Shown one piece after another: positions 18,846-27,729 of a stretch of DNA of 59,943 nucleotides. The position numbers and the translations under genes are program-made. How positions within the stretch are numbered: position 1 is the first letter of the stretch; the number at the start of each line of letters is the position of its first letter. This DNA is from Candidatus Heimdallarchaeota archaeon (lineage in GTDB: Archaea > Asgardarchaeota > Heimdallarchaeia > JABLTI01). A model generated the notes under the pieces. The model saw only the letters and a list, made by a program, of their open reading frames with translations, had not been told where the DNA came from and did no database searches. The DNA lies in assembly GCA_030614005.1 (NCBI GenBank), contig JAUWKS010000015.1:1-59943 (forward strand), in the 5' to 3' direction.

Positions 18846-19517
18846 TTGTCAATAAAACGCAATACAAGATATCTACAATTTGCGTTTAATGGTTCAATGC
18901 AACAAGTGCGAAGAGTGCTTCCATCTATACAATATGACCCAAGAATCATCATTGAAGCAGGAACACCGTACATTAAGCAGTTTGGTATGCCAGGTGTACG
19001 GTTGATAAGAAGATTATGGAAAGGATTAGTAGTTGCTGATCTAAAGGTTACCGATGGTGCTATAGAAGAAGTACAATTTGCAGCTAGAGCAGGAGCTAAT
19101 GCAGTTACTGTAATGGGTTCTGCTCCAACTGAAACATTGGACTTTTTCAATGAATATAGTACGAAATTAGGCCTTTATTCAATGATAGATATGCTCGGTG
19201 TAGATAATCCTCTGAGAAAACTTTTACCATTAAAGCATAAACCCAACTTTGTAGTTATACACAAAGGTCGAGATGAAGAAACAAATAGACGAAATATAAT
19301 TCGTTACAAAGATATCTCGAAGATTCGATCAAAGTATGATACCTTTATCTCCGTTGCTGGAGGATTAGATGTGGCAAATATACGAAAAGTATACTTCAAT
19401 GGAGCAGATGTTGCGATATTAAACATTGTAACGAGTTCAGCTCCGAATACTGGTGTTGTTGATACTACAAACTTTCGGCAATTAATTCCCAATTTATTAG
19501 CAGAAGTAGGGAAATAA
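18846..19517 (+). CDS. OMP decarboxylase-fold / 3-hexulose-6-phosphate synthase-like protein
   Basis: A 223-residue TIM-barrel protein of the OMPDC suprafamily. The characteristic DxKxxD motif occurs as VADLKVTD, followed by GANAVTVMG, as in 3-hexulose-6-phosphate synthase and ketogulonate-phosphate decarboxylase. Later strands read FVVIHKGRD and ISVAGGLD. In archaea such enzymes often make pentose phosphates from hexulose phosphate. The match to HPS is partial, so the substrate is uncertain. Start TTG at 18846, close behind the slipin gene in a probable operon. A terminator-like hairpin follows. Confidence 0.7.
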   Translation: MSIKRNTRYLQFAFNGSMQQVRRVLPSIQYDPRIIIEAGTPYIKQFGMPGVRLIRRLWKGLVVADLKVTDGAIEEVQFAARAGANAVTVMGSAPTETLDFFNEYSTKLGLYSMIDMLGVDNPLRKLLPLKHKPNFVVIHKGRDEETNRRNIIRYKDISKIRSKYDTFISVAGGLDVANIRKVYFNGADVAILNIVTSSAPNTGVVDTTNFRQLIPNLLAEVGK

Positions 19518-19530
19518 TAAAAGCTACATT

Positions 19531-19562
19531 ATCCTTGGAAAATTCTTCCAGGGATTTTTTTT
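19531..19562 (+). terminator. terminator-like hairpin with T tract
   Basis: ATCCTTGGAA pairs with TTCCAGGGAT (imperfect stem, short loop) and is followed by eight T residues, right after the HPS-like gene. Confidence 0.5.
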
Positions 19563-19589
19563 ATCTTTTTTTAAAAATAAACAAGAATA

Positions 19590-19728
19590 TGGTGACCGAG
19601 CGGGGATGTATTCAGAAGGAAGTCGCAACTTCCAAACATTGAACCCCGGAGCCCTACCAAAACAGAAATATCAGGCGCACCTGATACTTTCCCCAAGGTA
19701 GAATCATACCAATCTAGACCACCCGGCC
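19590..19728 (-). tRNA. tRNA-Pro(GGG) with two predicted introns, CCA encoded
   Basis: Read on the minus strand, the acceptor GGCCGGG (19728-19722) pairs with CTCGGTC (19600-19594), with two G-U pairs. The discriminator A and CCA follow (19593-19590). The anticodon stem CTACC/GGTAG encloses TTGGGG then T38, giving anticodon GGG (Pro), if 31 bases (19690-19660) are removed after position 37, the canonical intron site. The T stem CGGGG/CCCCG closes only if a second stretch of about 31 bases (19638-19608) is removed from the T loop. Both insertions contain a strong stem capped by TGCG (TATCAGG/CCTGATA and GGAAGT/ACTTCC). The mature length would be about 74 plus CCA. Exact splice borders could slide by a few bases. 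Confidence 0.82.
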
Positions 19729-19791
19729 ATTCTTAGTTGTTTTTTAATTCTAAAATTAAAAAGCTTTTCTCTTTTATGATGTTCTTGTGTT

Positions 19792-20466
19792 TCAAAGAAT
19801 TAATTCTTTATCAATCAATTTTTTACATTCTTTTTGAGCTTTTGTTAATAAAATGCCTGTTTTAATCTTATTATCTTCATTTTTGTAAAATCCATAGTCG
19901 ATTGTTTTCTTAATTCGTCTGCTAAATTTAGAGTTGTTGTTAATCAATGGTAAAAATCTATTTACATACCAATAGACATAGTTTTGTATCTTTTGAAAAC
20001 CTGGGAAAGAAACAACTGGTTTTTTATAAAAATCTTTAATCCATAAGAAGTTAGTTTTTGAATCATTTTTCAAAAGATTTTCATAGATAAACAAATCTAA
20101 TCCAACTTCTCGTCCAAGATGTATTTTTGCTGTACTGAAATAACGTCTTACTCCTTCACCCTTAATTATCTTAGGGCACAATGGACCATTATCTAGAAAG
20201 AATGGGTTTTCATGGATTAGTTCATCACATAATAAATGCAATTTCCACCCCAACGCATATGCCTTGCCTCTTTGACTCTCTTTATTGTAAAACAATAATG
20301 GTGGAATTTCCTGATGGTCGAAAATTTTTAGCTTCGGAGAAAAAAGTTGAAAATACCCTGCATCTGGGCTCCAACTTCCAACAATCATTGGTTTTATTAC
20401 CTCTTCCAGAGGTAATCCTTCTGGCAATACATTCAAAATTGAAAACATATGTGCAAGAAAGTACAT
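19792..20466 (-). CDS. zinc-dependent phospholipase C-like protein
   Basis: A 224-residue protein. The segment GWKLHLLCDELIHENPF resembles the metal-binding helix of zinc-dependent phospholipase C/S1-P1-like proteins (usually GYLTHYAADxxxHP), and the start MYFLAHMFS gives another potential His ligand near the N-terminus, as in that family. GSWSPDAGYF also fits the family's early Asp. No secretion signal is clear, although the first 15 residues are hydrophobic. Function is tentative. Transcribed away from a small Cys-containing gene. Confidence 0.5.
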   Translation of the reverse strand: MYFLAHMFSILNVLPEGLPLEEVIKPMIVGSWSPDAGYFQLFSPKLKIFDHQEIPPLLFYNKESQRGKAYALGWKLHLLCDELIHENPFFLDNGPLCPKIIKGEGVRRYFSTAKIHLGREVGLDLFIYENLLKNDSKTNFLWIKDFYKKPVVSFPGFQKIQNYVYWYVNRFLPLINNNSKFSRRIKKTIDYGFYKNEDNKIKTGILLTKAQKECKKLIDKELIL

Positions 20467-20621
20467 GGCACCACATCATTCTTTTTCGTGTATATCTTCG
20501 AGTACTACTCGGATATATATCGGTCTTTAATTTATCCTTGCTAGTATTAGTGGTTGTATATTACAAAATTAGTAGTTTAAAAAGGTGCTTTTGTAGAGTA
20601 ATAGTAAAGGTGAACTAAGAC

Positions 20622-20891
20622 TTGTCCTTATTCAGTAAATCAAATTGTGAGTATTCTCCTACTACAGAAACCTCATCCCTTCAAACAAAGGATCAAGATA
20701 ATTGTCTTATTTGTAAGGTTATGCGCATTCGTCATGAAAAAGCTGATCTTGTTAAATGGATTTTTTCTTCCGACAAGTCTACTTCTGAAAAGGCAGAACT
20801 AGCTACTTCGCTTACTGGCATCACCTTTGATAAAGAAGTCATTGAATGTATTCAAGATCCTGATATCCAGAAATTTCTTTTTTCTAAGTAA
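20622..20891 (+). CDS. small CxxC protein, hypothetical
   Basis: An 89-residue protein starting with TTG at 20622 behind AAAGGTGA. It contains CLICK near residue 28 (one CxxC pair, followed by basic helices), but no second pair, so a full zinc ribbon is not supported. Its stop abuts the end of the convergent LVIVD gene with no space. Not recognised. Confidence 0.55.
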   Translation: MSLFSKSNCEYSPTTETSSLQTKDQDNCLICKVMRIRHEKADLVKWIFSSDKSTSEKAELATSLTGITFDKEVIECIQDPDIQKFLFSK

Positions 20892-22985
20892 TCATACTTC
20901 TTCATCGAATGGTTCCTCTATATCTGAGGTCAATGATGGTTCTTCTTGAGTTGGTTTCTTTCTTCTCATTTGAGAGAATATAAGCACCCAAGGTGTGATT
21001 AACGCTAAAATTGCTCCTAATATAGATAAGAATATCGCCCAAGGTGGTAAGCTAACTTTCCCTGTAAAATATAACGTTATTATGAAATCTCCTAGTGGGT
21101 ATACACCATCCAGATGAAGTAGAGTTGTATCATTTTCTGCTGTTGGGTTGAATATTTCTAAGCTATTATTGGTGTTTTTCGAGCTTCCTTCTAAACCATC
21201 TAATAACGCTAAATCACTGAAATTTAATGTCCATGAATACAATTCAACTGCACCTAGTGCATTTAGAGCAAATTTCAAACTATAGAAGTCGAGATTCAAA
21301 TCATCGATATTGAATTGGAAATCTTCTAATGGAATTGAATAGAACTCTTCAACTTCTTCCGGTATTGTGATAGGAACAAGAACCTCTTCATTATCCATAA
21401 ACCAGTCAAGAGCAAGTATCTCACCGTTATTGTTAATATTCCCAGATACAGTTGCAGTCCCTGTTATATTGAACATTGGTGTCATTACAAATGATATAGT
21501 ATAATTTAGAATTGTATCTTCCCATAATACCACAGGATTGAGAATTGAATTTACAGTCAAGTTCTTTCCTATGAATGTTTTAAATGCAGAGAGATTGAGA
21601 TATTCGGGTATGCCTGCATCTGCTAAAGATATTAAATCTGAAGATCCTAGCGGTGTTACAAATGATAAACTTCCTCGAAACGCTGCCCAAAAAGTACTTG
21701 CTTCTGCAGTTAATTTAATTTTGACATTGGTTTTTTCACCAGCATTTACTCTCTCTGGAGCTTCAATGGTGATATTAATTGGGGATGTCAATCCTACATC
21801 CATAAATAAACTTAGGTTTAACCCTAAACTTTCATTTCCAATAAATTGATTTATCTCAAATGGTCCAATTGAATGATTGAAATTTAATGACCCTCTATCA
21901 ACAACCACATAATTATATGGTGTTGGATTTGGTTCTGCTACCCTCCATGTAAGAATTTCTAACCCATCTGCAAAATCAGCCACAAAAATTAATTTATCAT
22001 CAAGTGTTAAACTAAATGCTTGTCCAATTTCGCTATCAATAAATTGAGCAATTTCCTTTGGATTAGTGGGGTCTGAAATATCTAAAATTTCAACACCATC
22101 CTTTTCGTCAGCAATATAAAGAAATTCATTATCTAATTTAACATCCCAAGCTCTTCCAGGTCCCAAATCTTTGTGCTGGCCAACTATTTTTGGTCTATTT
22201 GGATTGGAAATCTGTATGACTTTGATACCTGTATCTCTTGTTGCTAAATAGGCATATTTTCCTGATACCGTTATACCAACAGCATCTACTATTCCATCAT
22301 CAATCTCAGCTACCTTCCGGGGATTTTCAATATCCTTAAGATTAACGATTTCTAATCCGGCACTTATCCCAGCAGCAATATAAGCATAATTCTCTATAAC
22401 AAAAACATCGAAAGGGTGCCCATCGTATTGAGAAATTTCAACAGGATTTGTTAAATCTGAGATATCCAAGATTTCAATGCCATCAGTTCTGTCTACAGAA
22501 TAAACAATGTTGTTATCAATGAAAAGACTCCAGATATTTCCCCCATCATCGTATGCACCCACTTCTACCATATTAACTGGATCAGAAATGTCAACTATTT
22601 TGAAACCCGCTCTTCCATGAGCTAGGAAAGCATAATTATCCTTAATTAAAACATCATATACACTTTCATTAGAATCTTGATAGGTTCCTAGAACTGAGAT
22701 GTTAGTTTTATCTGCAAAATTTACTGCTATTAATCCCTGAATTTGATCAGCAATAAATGCAATGTTATCTTGTACTGCTACACTCACTGCAGCAGTTGCG
22801 CCTTTGAATCCGCCAATCTCCTCTAAATTGTAAGAAAATATTTGTTCATCTTCATCTTCTGATTGAGCAGAATTTTCTATTCCAATTAATGCACCCGTTC
22901 TTGAAATTTGTGTCATTCTAACAAATGAACTATTGAATAGAAGTATTGTAATTAGTATAACAAGAATTTTTCTTACGGTGTTCAT
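20892..22985 (-). CDS. LVIVD-repeat beta-propeller surface protein
   Basis: A 697-residue predicted surface protein. An N-terminal signal/anchor (about 5-24) is followed by at least six LVIVD-type repeats of about 43 residues (VDISDPVN, LDISDLTN, LDISDPTN patterns) that build a beta-propeller at about 55-385. An Ig-like/beta-rich region follows (about 390-640), then a C-terminal membrane segment (about 655-677) and a short basic-acidic cytoplasmic tail. Such proteins are common on archaeal surfaces and may bind carbohydrate or other proteins. ATG start at 22985. Confidence 0.8.
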   Translation of the reverse strand: MNTVRKILVILITILLFNSSFVRMTQISRTGALIGIENSAQSEDEDEQIFSYNLEEIGGFKGATAAVSVAVQDNIAFIADQIQGLIAVNFADKTNISVLGTYQDSNESVYDVLIKDNYAFLAHGRAGFKIVDISDPVNMVEVGAYDDGGNIWSLFIDNNIVYSVDRTDGIEILDISDLTNPVEISQYDGHPFDVFVIENYAYIAAGISAGLEIVNLKDIENPRKVAEIDDGIVDAVGITVSGKYAYLATRDTGIKVIQISNPNRPKIVGQHKDLGPGRAWDVKLDNEFLYIADEKDGVEILDISDPTNPKEIAQFIDSEIGQAFSLTLDDKLIFVADFADGLEILTWRVAEPNPTPYNYVVVDRGSLNFNHSIGPFEINQFIGNESLGLNLSLFMDVGLTSPINITIEAPERVNAGEKTNVKIKLTAEASTFWAAFRGSLSFVTPLGSSDLISLADAGIPEYLNLSAFKTFIGKNLTVNSILNPVVLWEDTILNYTISFVMTPMFNITGTATVSGNINNNGEILALDWFMDNEEVLVPITIPEEVEEFYSIPLEDFQFNIDDLNLDFYSLKFALNALGAVELYSWTLNFSDLALLDGLEGSSKNTNNSLEIFNPTAENDTTLLHLDGVYPLGDFIITLYFTGKVSLPPWAIFLSILGAILALITPWVLIFSQMRRKKPTQEEPSLTSDIEEPFDEEV

Positions 22986-23095
22986 TAGCTATTACACCTC
23001 TTCACTTTTCTGAAAGTACTTTACTTCTTTTCTCATTTTAATCTATGTATTCACTTTTCGGTATTCTTTCTCTGCTTTTTTATTATTTTTTGAGG

Positions 23096-23105
23096 TTTTA
23101 AATAG
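23096..23105 (+). promoter_or_regulatory. TATA box of the 7-TM protein gene
   Basis: GAGG then TTTTAAATAG gives a BRE/TATA-like element 37-45 bases before the start codon, predicting a very short leader. Confidence 0.5.
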
Positions 23106-23139
23106 TACAGTTTGAAGTATTCTTCGAGAGTCGATTACT

Positions 23140-23898
23140 TTGATGACATCATTCAATTTATTCACATCCATTTCTTGGATAATTACAGGGTTTGTTTCTG
23201 CTATACTTAGCACTTTATTTCTTAGTAAAAATCCTAAGCGAAGGCTAAATCAACTATTTTCTGTAGGATTTTTCTTTTGGTCACTTTCAATGTTATTTAA
23301 TGGGATAAATTTTGCAGTAGCTTACAAGTCCCTGATAGCAGCAAATGTATTCAGAGATCTTAGTGTTATTCTAGGAATCTTCAGCGCAATCACGCTTTTT
23401 GCTGCAGCAATAGGAATTTATTATGGTCCTGACACAGTAAATTGGGTTTTACTGTTAGCACTAGCAGCTATTGCAGCCACTCTTTCAGGGTTAGGCGCAG
23501 CAAATGATTGGGTTACTCTAGATGGTTTAGGAGGCTTCAAAACTACTGATAACCTTCTAGGAAAAATTTGCATACAAATAGTAACGGCGATTTTCGTTAT
23601 TTCAGCAAACGTTTTCCTCTTCTTAACTTACCGTTCCTCGAAAAATCCGAAAGCAAAACGAAGAGTAGGCTTTTTCGTAATCGGTTATTCCACAATAATT
23701 ATTGGTTTACTAATGTATGTGATTGATACTTTTGTTAAAATCTCACAATATGTATTCCCAACCTTTGCTCAAATTGCTTGGGTTGCAGGACCAATCTTAA
23801 TGCTTGTTGGCTTCTATGTCAAAACAGAAGCTGATACTCCATCTCCCCCCAAAGATGGTTTACTAAAAAATGAGACACAGCTCCCCTCTTCTCAATAA
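23140..23898 (+). CDS. seven-TM membrane protein, hypothetical
   Basis: A 252-residue protein with about seven hydrophobic segments spread over residues 5-230 and a short Pro/Ser-rich tail. The arrangement resembles the 7-TM sensor domain found at the N-terminus of some archaeal histidine kinases, but no kinase domain follows. Start is TTG 23140 or the adjoining ATG 23143. Unknown ligand. Confidence 0.65.
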   Translation: MMTSFNLFTSISWIITGFVSAILSTLFLSKNPKRRLNQLFSVGFFFWSLSMLFNGINFAVAYKSLIAANVFRDLSVILGIFSAITLFAAAIGIYYGPDTVNWVLLLALAAIAATLSGLGAANDWVTLDGLGGFKTTDNLLGKICIQIVTAIFVISANVFLFLTYRSSKNPKAKRRVGFFVIGYSTIIIGLLMYVIDTFVKISQYVFPTFAQIAWVAGPILMLVGFYVKTEADTPSPPKDGLLKNETQLPSSQ

Positions 23899-23923
23899 GA
23901 GAAGAACATCGAAAGACCCTCTT

Positions 23924-23953
23924 GAGACCTTATAACCCCTATTGTAAGGTCTC
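23924..23953 (+). terminator. 9-bp inverted repeat after the 7-TM gene
   Basis: GAGACCTTA (23924-23932) and TAAGGTCTC (23945-23953) form a perfect stem with a 12-base loop, 26 bases after the stop codon. No T tract follows, so it could instead be a processing or stability element. Confidence 0.45.
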
Positions 23954-24041
23954 ACCCTCTTCTCATTTAAGAAACCAAAAAAAGAATAGCAGTTGAAAGA
24001 ATCAATGGATTCTCTCAACAATGAGTTTGTTATTAGATTTT

Positions 24042-24836
24042 TTAAAGGTAAAAGTTCTCTATGATGTTTCCATCAAATTCTTGTGGAAGATCTTTTCTAT
24101 CATATGGATAAATGGATACTGCGTAATCGAAGATATCTTCCATTGAAACGCTAAAGCTACCACCATAGTATTCTTGCCAAGCGATTTCTAAGAAGAAGTA
24201 TGTCCATGCACCATTTAATCCTGGTGTATAATCATAACCGTATCCTCTGTCAGTACAAGTTACTGCCATGTAGCCATTTGCGCTATTGGCATTACTCATT
24301 ACTCCGTTCATTCCACCTGCATTACAATGGTCTAAGAATATGAACCATTTGCAAACTGCACCATCAAAAACTGGTTGTAATTCAGCATCGAAGATGTATC
24401 CATCTTCACCATTTTCGCCTACAGTACAATCCCACATACACAAGAATGAGTTTCTTACTCTACCTCTAGTAGCTCCACCATGTCCACTTGTTGCAAATAT
24501 AACAATATCATCTTCGTCAGCAATGCTAAGGTAATAGGCTAATGCATTATAGACATTTGTTTCTGTAGCTAACCCATCATATTGTGGATAAGTGTTAGTG
24601 TGATCACCTAGAACTGTACATATGTAACCGTTTGGTGCCAATTGATTATACCAATCTGTTGCGTCTTCATCACAGTAAGATAAATCGCTTATTGCGCTAT
24701 AATCTGAAATTCCGACAATAACAGCATATTTGTTTACAATCCCATCTTCAGCTGAAACACTAACTGCTAATGGAATAACAGTAGAGATAATGAATACTGA
24801 AATGAGAACTATACCGATAGTTAGTCTTTTCTTCAT
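24042..24836 (-). CDS. secreted caspase-like (C13/C14 fold) cysteine protease
   Basis: A 264-residue protein with a signal peptide (hydrophobic residues about 5-27 ending near VSAE). The mature part begins KYAVIVGISDY, the first strand typical of caspase-like p20 domains. The catalytic dyad is His119 in ATSGHGG and Cys171 in FLDHCNAGG, and the DHCNAGG context is common in metacaspase/C13 relatives. ATG at 24836 is preferred over the GTG at 24860. A TATA box (TTTATATATT, complement near 24889-24900) precedes it. It shares its promoter region with a divergent small secreted protein. Substrate unknown. Confidence 0.82.
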   Translation of the reverse strand: MKKRLTIGIVLISVFIISTVIPLAVSVSAEDGIVNKYAVIVGISDYSAISDLSYCDEDATDWYNQLAPNGYICTVLGDHTNTYPQYDGLATETNVYNALAYYLSIADEDDIVIFATSGHGGATRGRVRNSFLCMWDCTVGENGEDGYIFDAELQPVFDGAVCKWFIFLDHCNAGGMNGVMSNANSANGYMAVTCTDRGYGYDYTPGLNGAWTYFFLEIAWQEYYGGSFSVSMEDIFDYAVSIYPYDRKDLPQEFDGNIIENFYL

Positions 24837-24962
24837 TTGTACCAACTCAATTAAAATCACTAAGAGTGATAGTTGGATATATTAAAGGAAATATATAAAC
24901 TTTTTTTAAAAAAACCGCATTTTTGTTACTTATGAATAGATTTATCTGTGGAGATTTTTTAA

Positions 24963-24977
24963 GATAAATATATTAAG
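24963..24977 (+). promoter_or_regulatory. TATA element for the small secreted protein
   Basis: GATAAATATATTAAG lies about 55 bases before the ATG at 25028, in the intergenic space shared with the divergent caspase-like gene. Confidence 0.4.
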
Positions 24978-25027
24978 TACTTTAAAATAATCTAATTTAG
25001 ATTTTTGTCAGTAAAGAGGACTGGATA

Positions 25028-25519
25028 ATGAAAAAAACAAATAAAAATTTCCTTAAAATAACAATTCTATTATTTTTCACCCTTATTATCGTCCCCACAA
25101 CAGTACTTCAAATACATGCTTACGACACCCGAATCCCTGATGTTTATGATATGAGTTTCATACATGCAGAATATTTAGACGCCGATGAAGACGGTTCTGA
25201 AGATGACACCAGGTTTTTGGTTTATGTATTTTTCAACCCACTATACTTTGATGGTTCACTAATTCATCTAGATTGTTATTTTGAGATCATCTTGCCTTCA
25301 AATACTACTTATGCATACAAGGGATACATCAGACTACCATCAGAGTCTTGCATTATTCAATTTGATGTATATAATACAGTTACTGAACCTGGATGGTATA
25401 CTATTAACTTTGAATCAAGTGTAAAAATTAAAATGATCAAGTATACTTGTTTTTGCACTACGATTTTTGACCCACCCACGGAAGCACCTGGCGGTGGAGG
25501 TCCAACTATAGGCTTCTAA
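25028..25519 (+). CDS. small secreted protein, hypothetical
   Basis: A 163-residue protein with a typical signal peptide (hydrophobic 8-27, likely cleavage after HAYD). The mature part is acidic at first (DADEDGSEDD, possibly calcium-binding) and then beta-rich, with four Cys residues, ending in a Gly-rich tail (GGGGPTIGF). It is divergent from the secreted caspase-like protease, which could make it a substrate, inhibitor or co-regulated exoprotein; that link is inference. Not recognised. Confidence 0.6.
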   Translation: MKKTNKNFLKITILLFFTLIIVPTTVLQIHAYDTRIPDVYDMSFIHAEYLDADEDGSEDDTRFLVYVFFNPLYFDGSLIHLDCYFEIILPSNTTYAYKGYIRLPSESCIIQFDVYNTVTEPGWYTINFESSVKIKMIKYTCFCTTIFDPPTEAPGGGGPTIGF

Positions 25520-25554
25520 TCAATAGTGAATTAAATGAGGACAGTAGAAAAATT

Positions 25555-26649
25555 ATGACCATTGAAGAGAGAGATTTACCCTTACTGATTTCATTACAAG
25601 AAAACCCACTTGCTTCTGCTTCAACATTAGCGAAAGCTGTTAATCTCTCTGTTCCTACAGTCATAAGCAGATTAGAACTATTAAGAAAAGGCATAGTATA
25701 TTATAAAGTCTCAGCAGATCTGCTTCTTGATACTTTGGAATTAGAAATCGTTGATATCCTTATCGAAATTGAGTCATTAGCTAAACTAACTTATTTCGAA
25801 AAAGAAATTTGTTACAAACACCCATATACTCTTTTTCGTATTCGATGTTTCGGTAATTTCTTTGGTTTGTATACTCAATTCCGGATTCCAATAAAATCTA
25901 AAGAATGGTTAGTAGATTTTCTTGAACATCTAAAAAAGAATAAAACAATTCAAAATTTTACCATAATCAATGTTTTGAAGGACACTATGCCAATTTATAC
26001 AACTACAAATTTAGCAAATTGGGAACCAAACTTAATGCGATGGAACTTTGATTGGGATAATTGGTTTAGCAAATTAGATACCAATAGCTCAACTCTCCTA
26101 AAAAGCAAAAAAGAAAATTCTCTGTTAAACAAAATAGATGATCTTGATATTGCTCTATTGCAAGAACTTACAATTAATGCAAGAAGAAAAAACACTGAAA
26201 TAATGGAATCTTTGAAACTAGATAAAAAAACCGTTGGTCTACCACAAAAAATAAGTCGAAAACTTCAATTTCTAATAAAAAAAACTATTGCTCAGTTTAG
26301 AGTTTCACTTCAATGGGAAACGTTTGAGATTTTCAATTCATTTCTAATGAACTGCGACTGTGAGAAAAAAACCAGTAATAGATTACAAAACCATCTTTCT
26401 AATAACCCAATACCATTTGAATCTACCTTTAAATTGACTGAAAAAGGCTTTTTATGGTATGTTAGATGCCCTGCATCTCATTTTTCAAATATCTCTGAGA
26501 TAATTTGGCGCATTTGTAAAAAAGTGGATTTTTATTATCTTGATTATAAAAGTACATTATACTATGGATTATGGAAAGGTGTTTTTGATTCTTCAAAACA
26601 TAATTGGTCTATTGATATGATGAAAAAAGAAAAAATATTAGAGAAGTGA
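25555..26649 (+). CDS. tandem HTH regulator, Lrp/AsnC-like
   Basis: A 364-residue protein with two winged-helix-type HTH units. The first (about 5-50) reads ENPLASASTLAKAVNLSVPTV, the second (about 195-240) DLDIALLQELTINARRKNTEI, as in Lrp/AsnC N-termini. Each is followed by a mixed alpha/beta region of about 110 residues that may be a ligand-sensing or dimerisation domain. This duplicated layout is common in archaeal regulators. ATG start at 25555, 35 bases behind the small secreted protein gene. Confidence 0.65.
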   Translation: MTIEERDLPLLISLQENPLASASTLAKAVNLSVPTVISRLELLRKGIVYYKVSADLLLDTLELEIVDILIEIESLAKLTYFEKEICYKHPYTLFRIRCFGNFFGLYTQFRIPIKSKEWLVDFLEHLKKNKTIQNFTIINVLKDTMPIYTTTNLANWEPNLMRWNFDWDNWFSKLDTNSSTLLKSKKENSLLNKIDDLDIALLQELTINARRKNTEIMESLKLDKKTVGLPQKISRKLQFLIKKTIAQFRVSLQWETFEIFNSFLMNCDCEKKTSNRLQNHLSNNPIPFESTFKLTEKGFLWYVRCPASHFSNISEIIWRICKKVDFYYLDYKSTLYYGLWKGVFDSSKHNWSIDMMKKEKILEK

Positions 26650-26689
26650 ATTTCACTCTCGAGTTTTCTTGCTATGAGTATTTGTTTAT

Positions 26690-27520
26690 TTAACTCATTA
26701 ATATTTTAGTTGTTATGAATACAGCTTTTTCTGTATCTTTACGTGAAGGGCGGTAATTCTCGTGATCGATTCTATTTAATATGAGATTAACAAATTTGAA
26801 ATCTTTCAAAGCTTCTAATCCCTTAGCAGCTCCTTTGTCGATTAACATACCAAGTGTTAATTGTTCATCAAACATACCCATTCTTACTCTTAATTCAGCT
26901 TCTACACTATGAGCACATTCTTTTATACATTCACGAAAATTTCCTTCATCAAGTAACAATTCATAAGTTGTTTTTGTTGGAAGATCTATTTTCTCCTTAG
27001 GGGGGACATCTTTTGGTTTGCGTGGTTGAGGGGAGGGAGGAGGTATATCACCAGCTTTCTTTGGTTTATCCTGTGGACCATCTTCACCTCTCATCATTTT
27101 AGCAGTCATATCATCTGATGGAGGAGGGGGTGGAGGAGGAGTTTTATCTTTAGGAGGAGGAGGTAATGGTACATGTTTTTTTTCGGAAGGAGGGGGAGGA
27201 AGAGGAGGTTTATCCTTTGAAGGAGATGGTCGACTACCTGCCTTTGGTGTGCTTGGTAAATCCTTAGCTAAATCTATATCGGCCGGTGGACCTGAAATGA
27301 GAATTTTAATCTCTTTTGCACGTTTAATATACTCCTTTGCTTTTACATAATAACTATCACGTATTTTTCGTGTTTTTTCCATGGCAATTAGCTGATTCAA
27401 GAGTTCAGCCGATTCTAAGAATAATTCAAAAGCAGCCGTTAAATCTCCATTTCTTTCAGCGCGTATTGCTTTATTAGCGGTTTTTTTAACACGATCAAAA
27501 AGGTATTTCGTTGGGGACAT
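26690..27520 (-). CDS. MIT-domain protein with polyproline linker
   Basis: A 276-residue protein. Residues about 8-75 form a three-helix MIT domain (microtubule-interacting and trafficking), with the pattern AIRAERNGDLTAAFELFLES and YYVKAKEYIKRAKEIK seen in Vps4 and related ESCRT proteins. Residues about 78-185 are a Pro-rich linker with runs of six to eight prolines (PPLPPPP, TPPPPPPPS). Residues about 190-276 form a helical domain (NFRECIKECAHSVEAELR) of unknown type, perhaps HEPN-like. No AAA domain is present, so it is not Vps4. Polyproline tracts of this kind bind profilin or SH3-like domains in eukaryotes. ATG start at 27520; divergent from eS25. Confidence 0.75.
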   Translation of the reverse strand: MSPTKYLFDRVKKTANKAIRAERNGDLTAAFELFLESAELLNQLIAMEKTRKIRDSYYVKAKEYIKRAKEIKILISGPPADIDLAKDLPSTPKAGSRPSPSKDKPPLPPPPSEKKHVPLPPPPKDKTPPPPPPPSDDMTAKMMRGEDGPQDKPKKAGDIPPPSPQPRKPKDVPPKEKIDLPTKTTYELLLDEGNFRECIKECAHSVEAELRVRMGMFDEQLTLGMLIDKGAAKGLEALKDFKFVNLILNRIDHENYRPSRKDTEKAVFITTKILMS

Positions 27521-27685
27521 TGTTTATTTCTCCTAGTAAGTTATGACTAACTAAATTAATTAATTCCATTATCTCATAATCAATAACAACTTTTACTGAT
27601 TTGAAGGTTTTTAATTAAATTACTACTTTTATATGGTGTTTTTACCTATATTTAGTATTACAATCAATTGCTATCTTTCAAAGAA

Positions 27686-27693
27686 TTTAAATA
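27686..27693 (+). promoter_or_regulatory. TATA box of eS25
   Basis: TTTAAATA within AAGAATTTAAATAGC lies 37-44 bases upstream of the eS25 ATG, predicting a short leader. Confidence 0.5.
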
Positions 27694-27729
27694 GCTGATA
27701 TCTTCATTTCGATTCAATGGTGTTTCATA

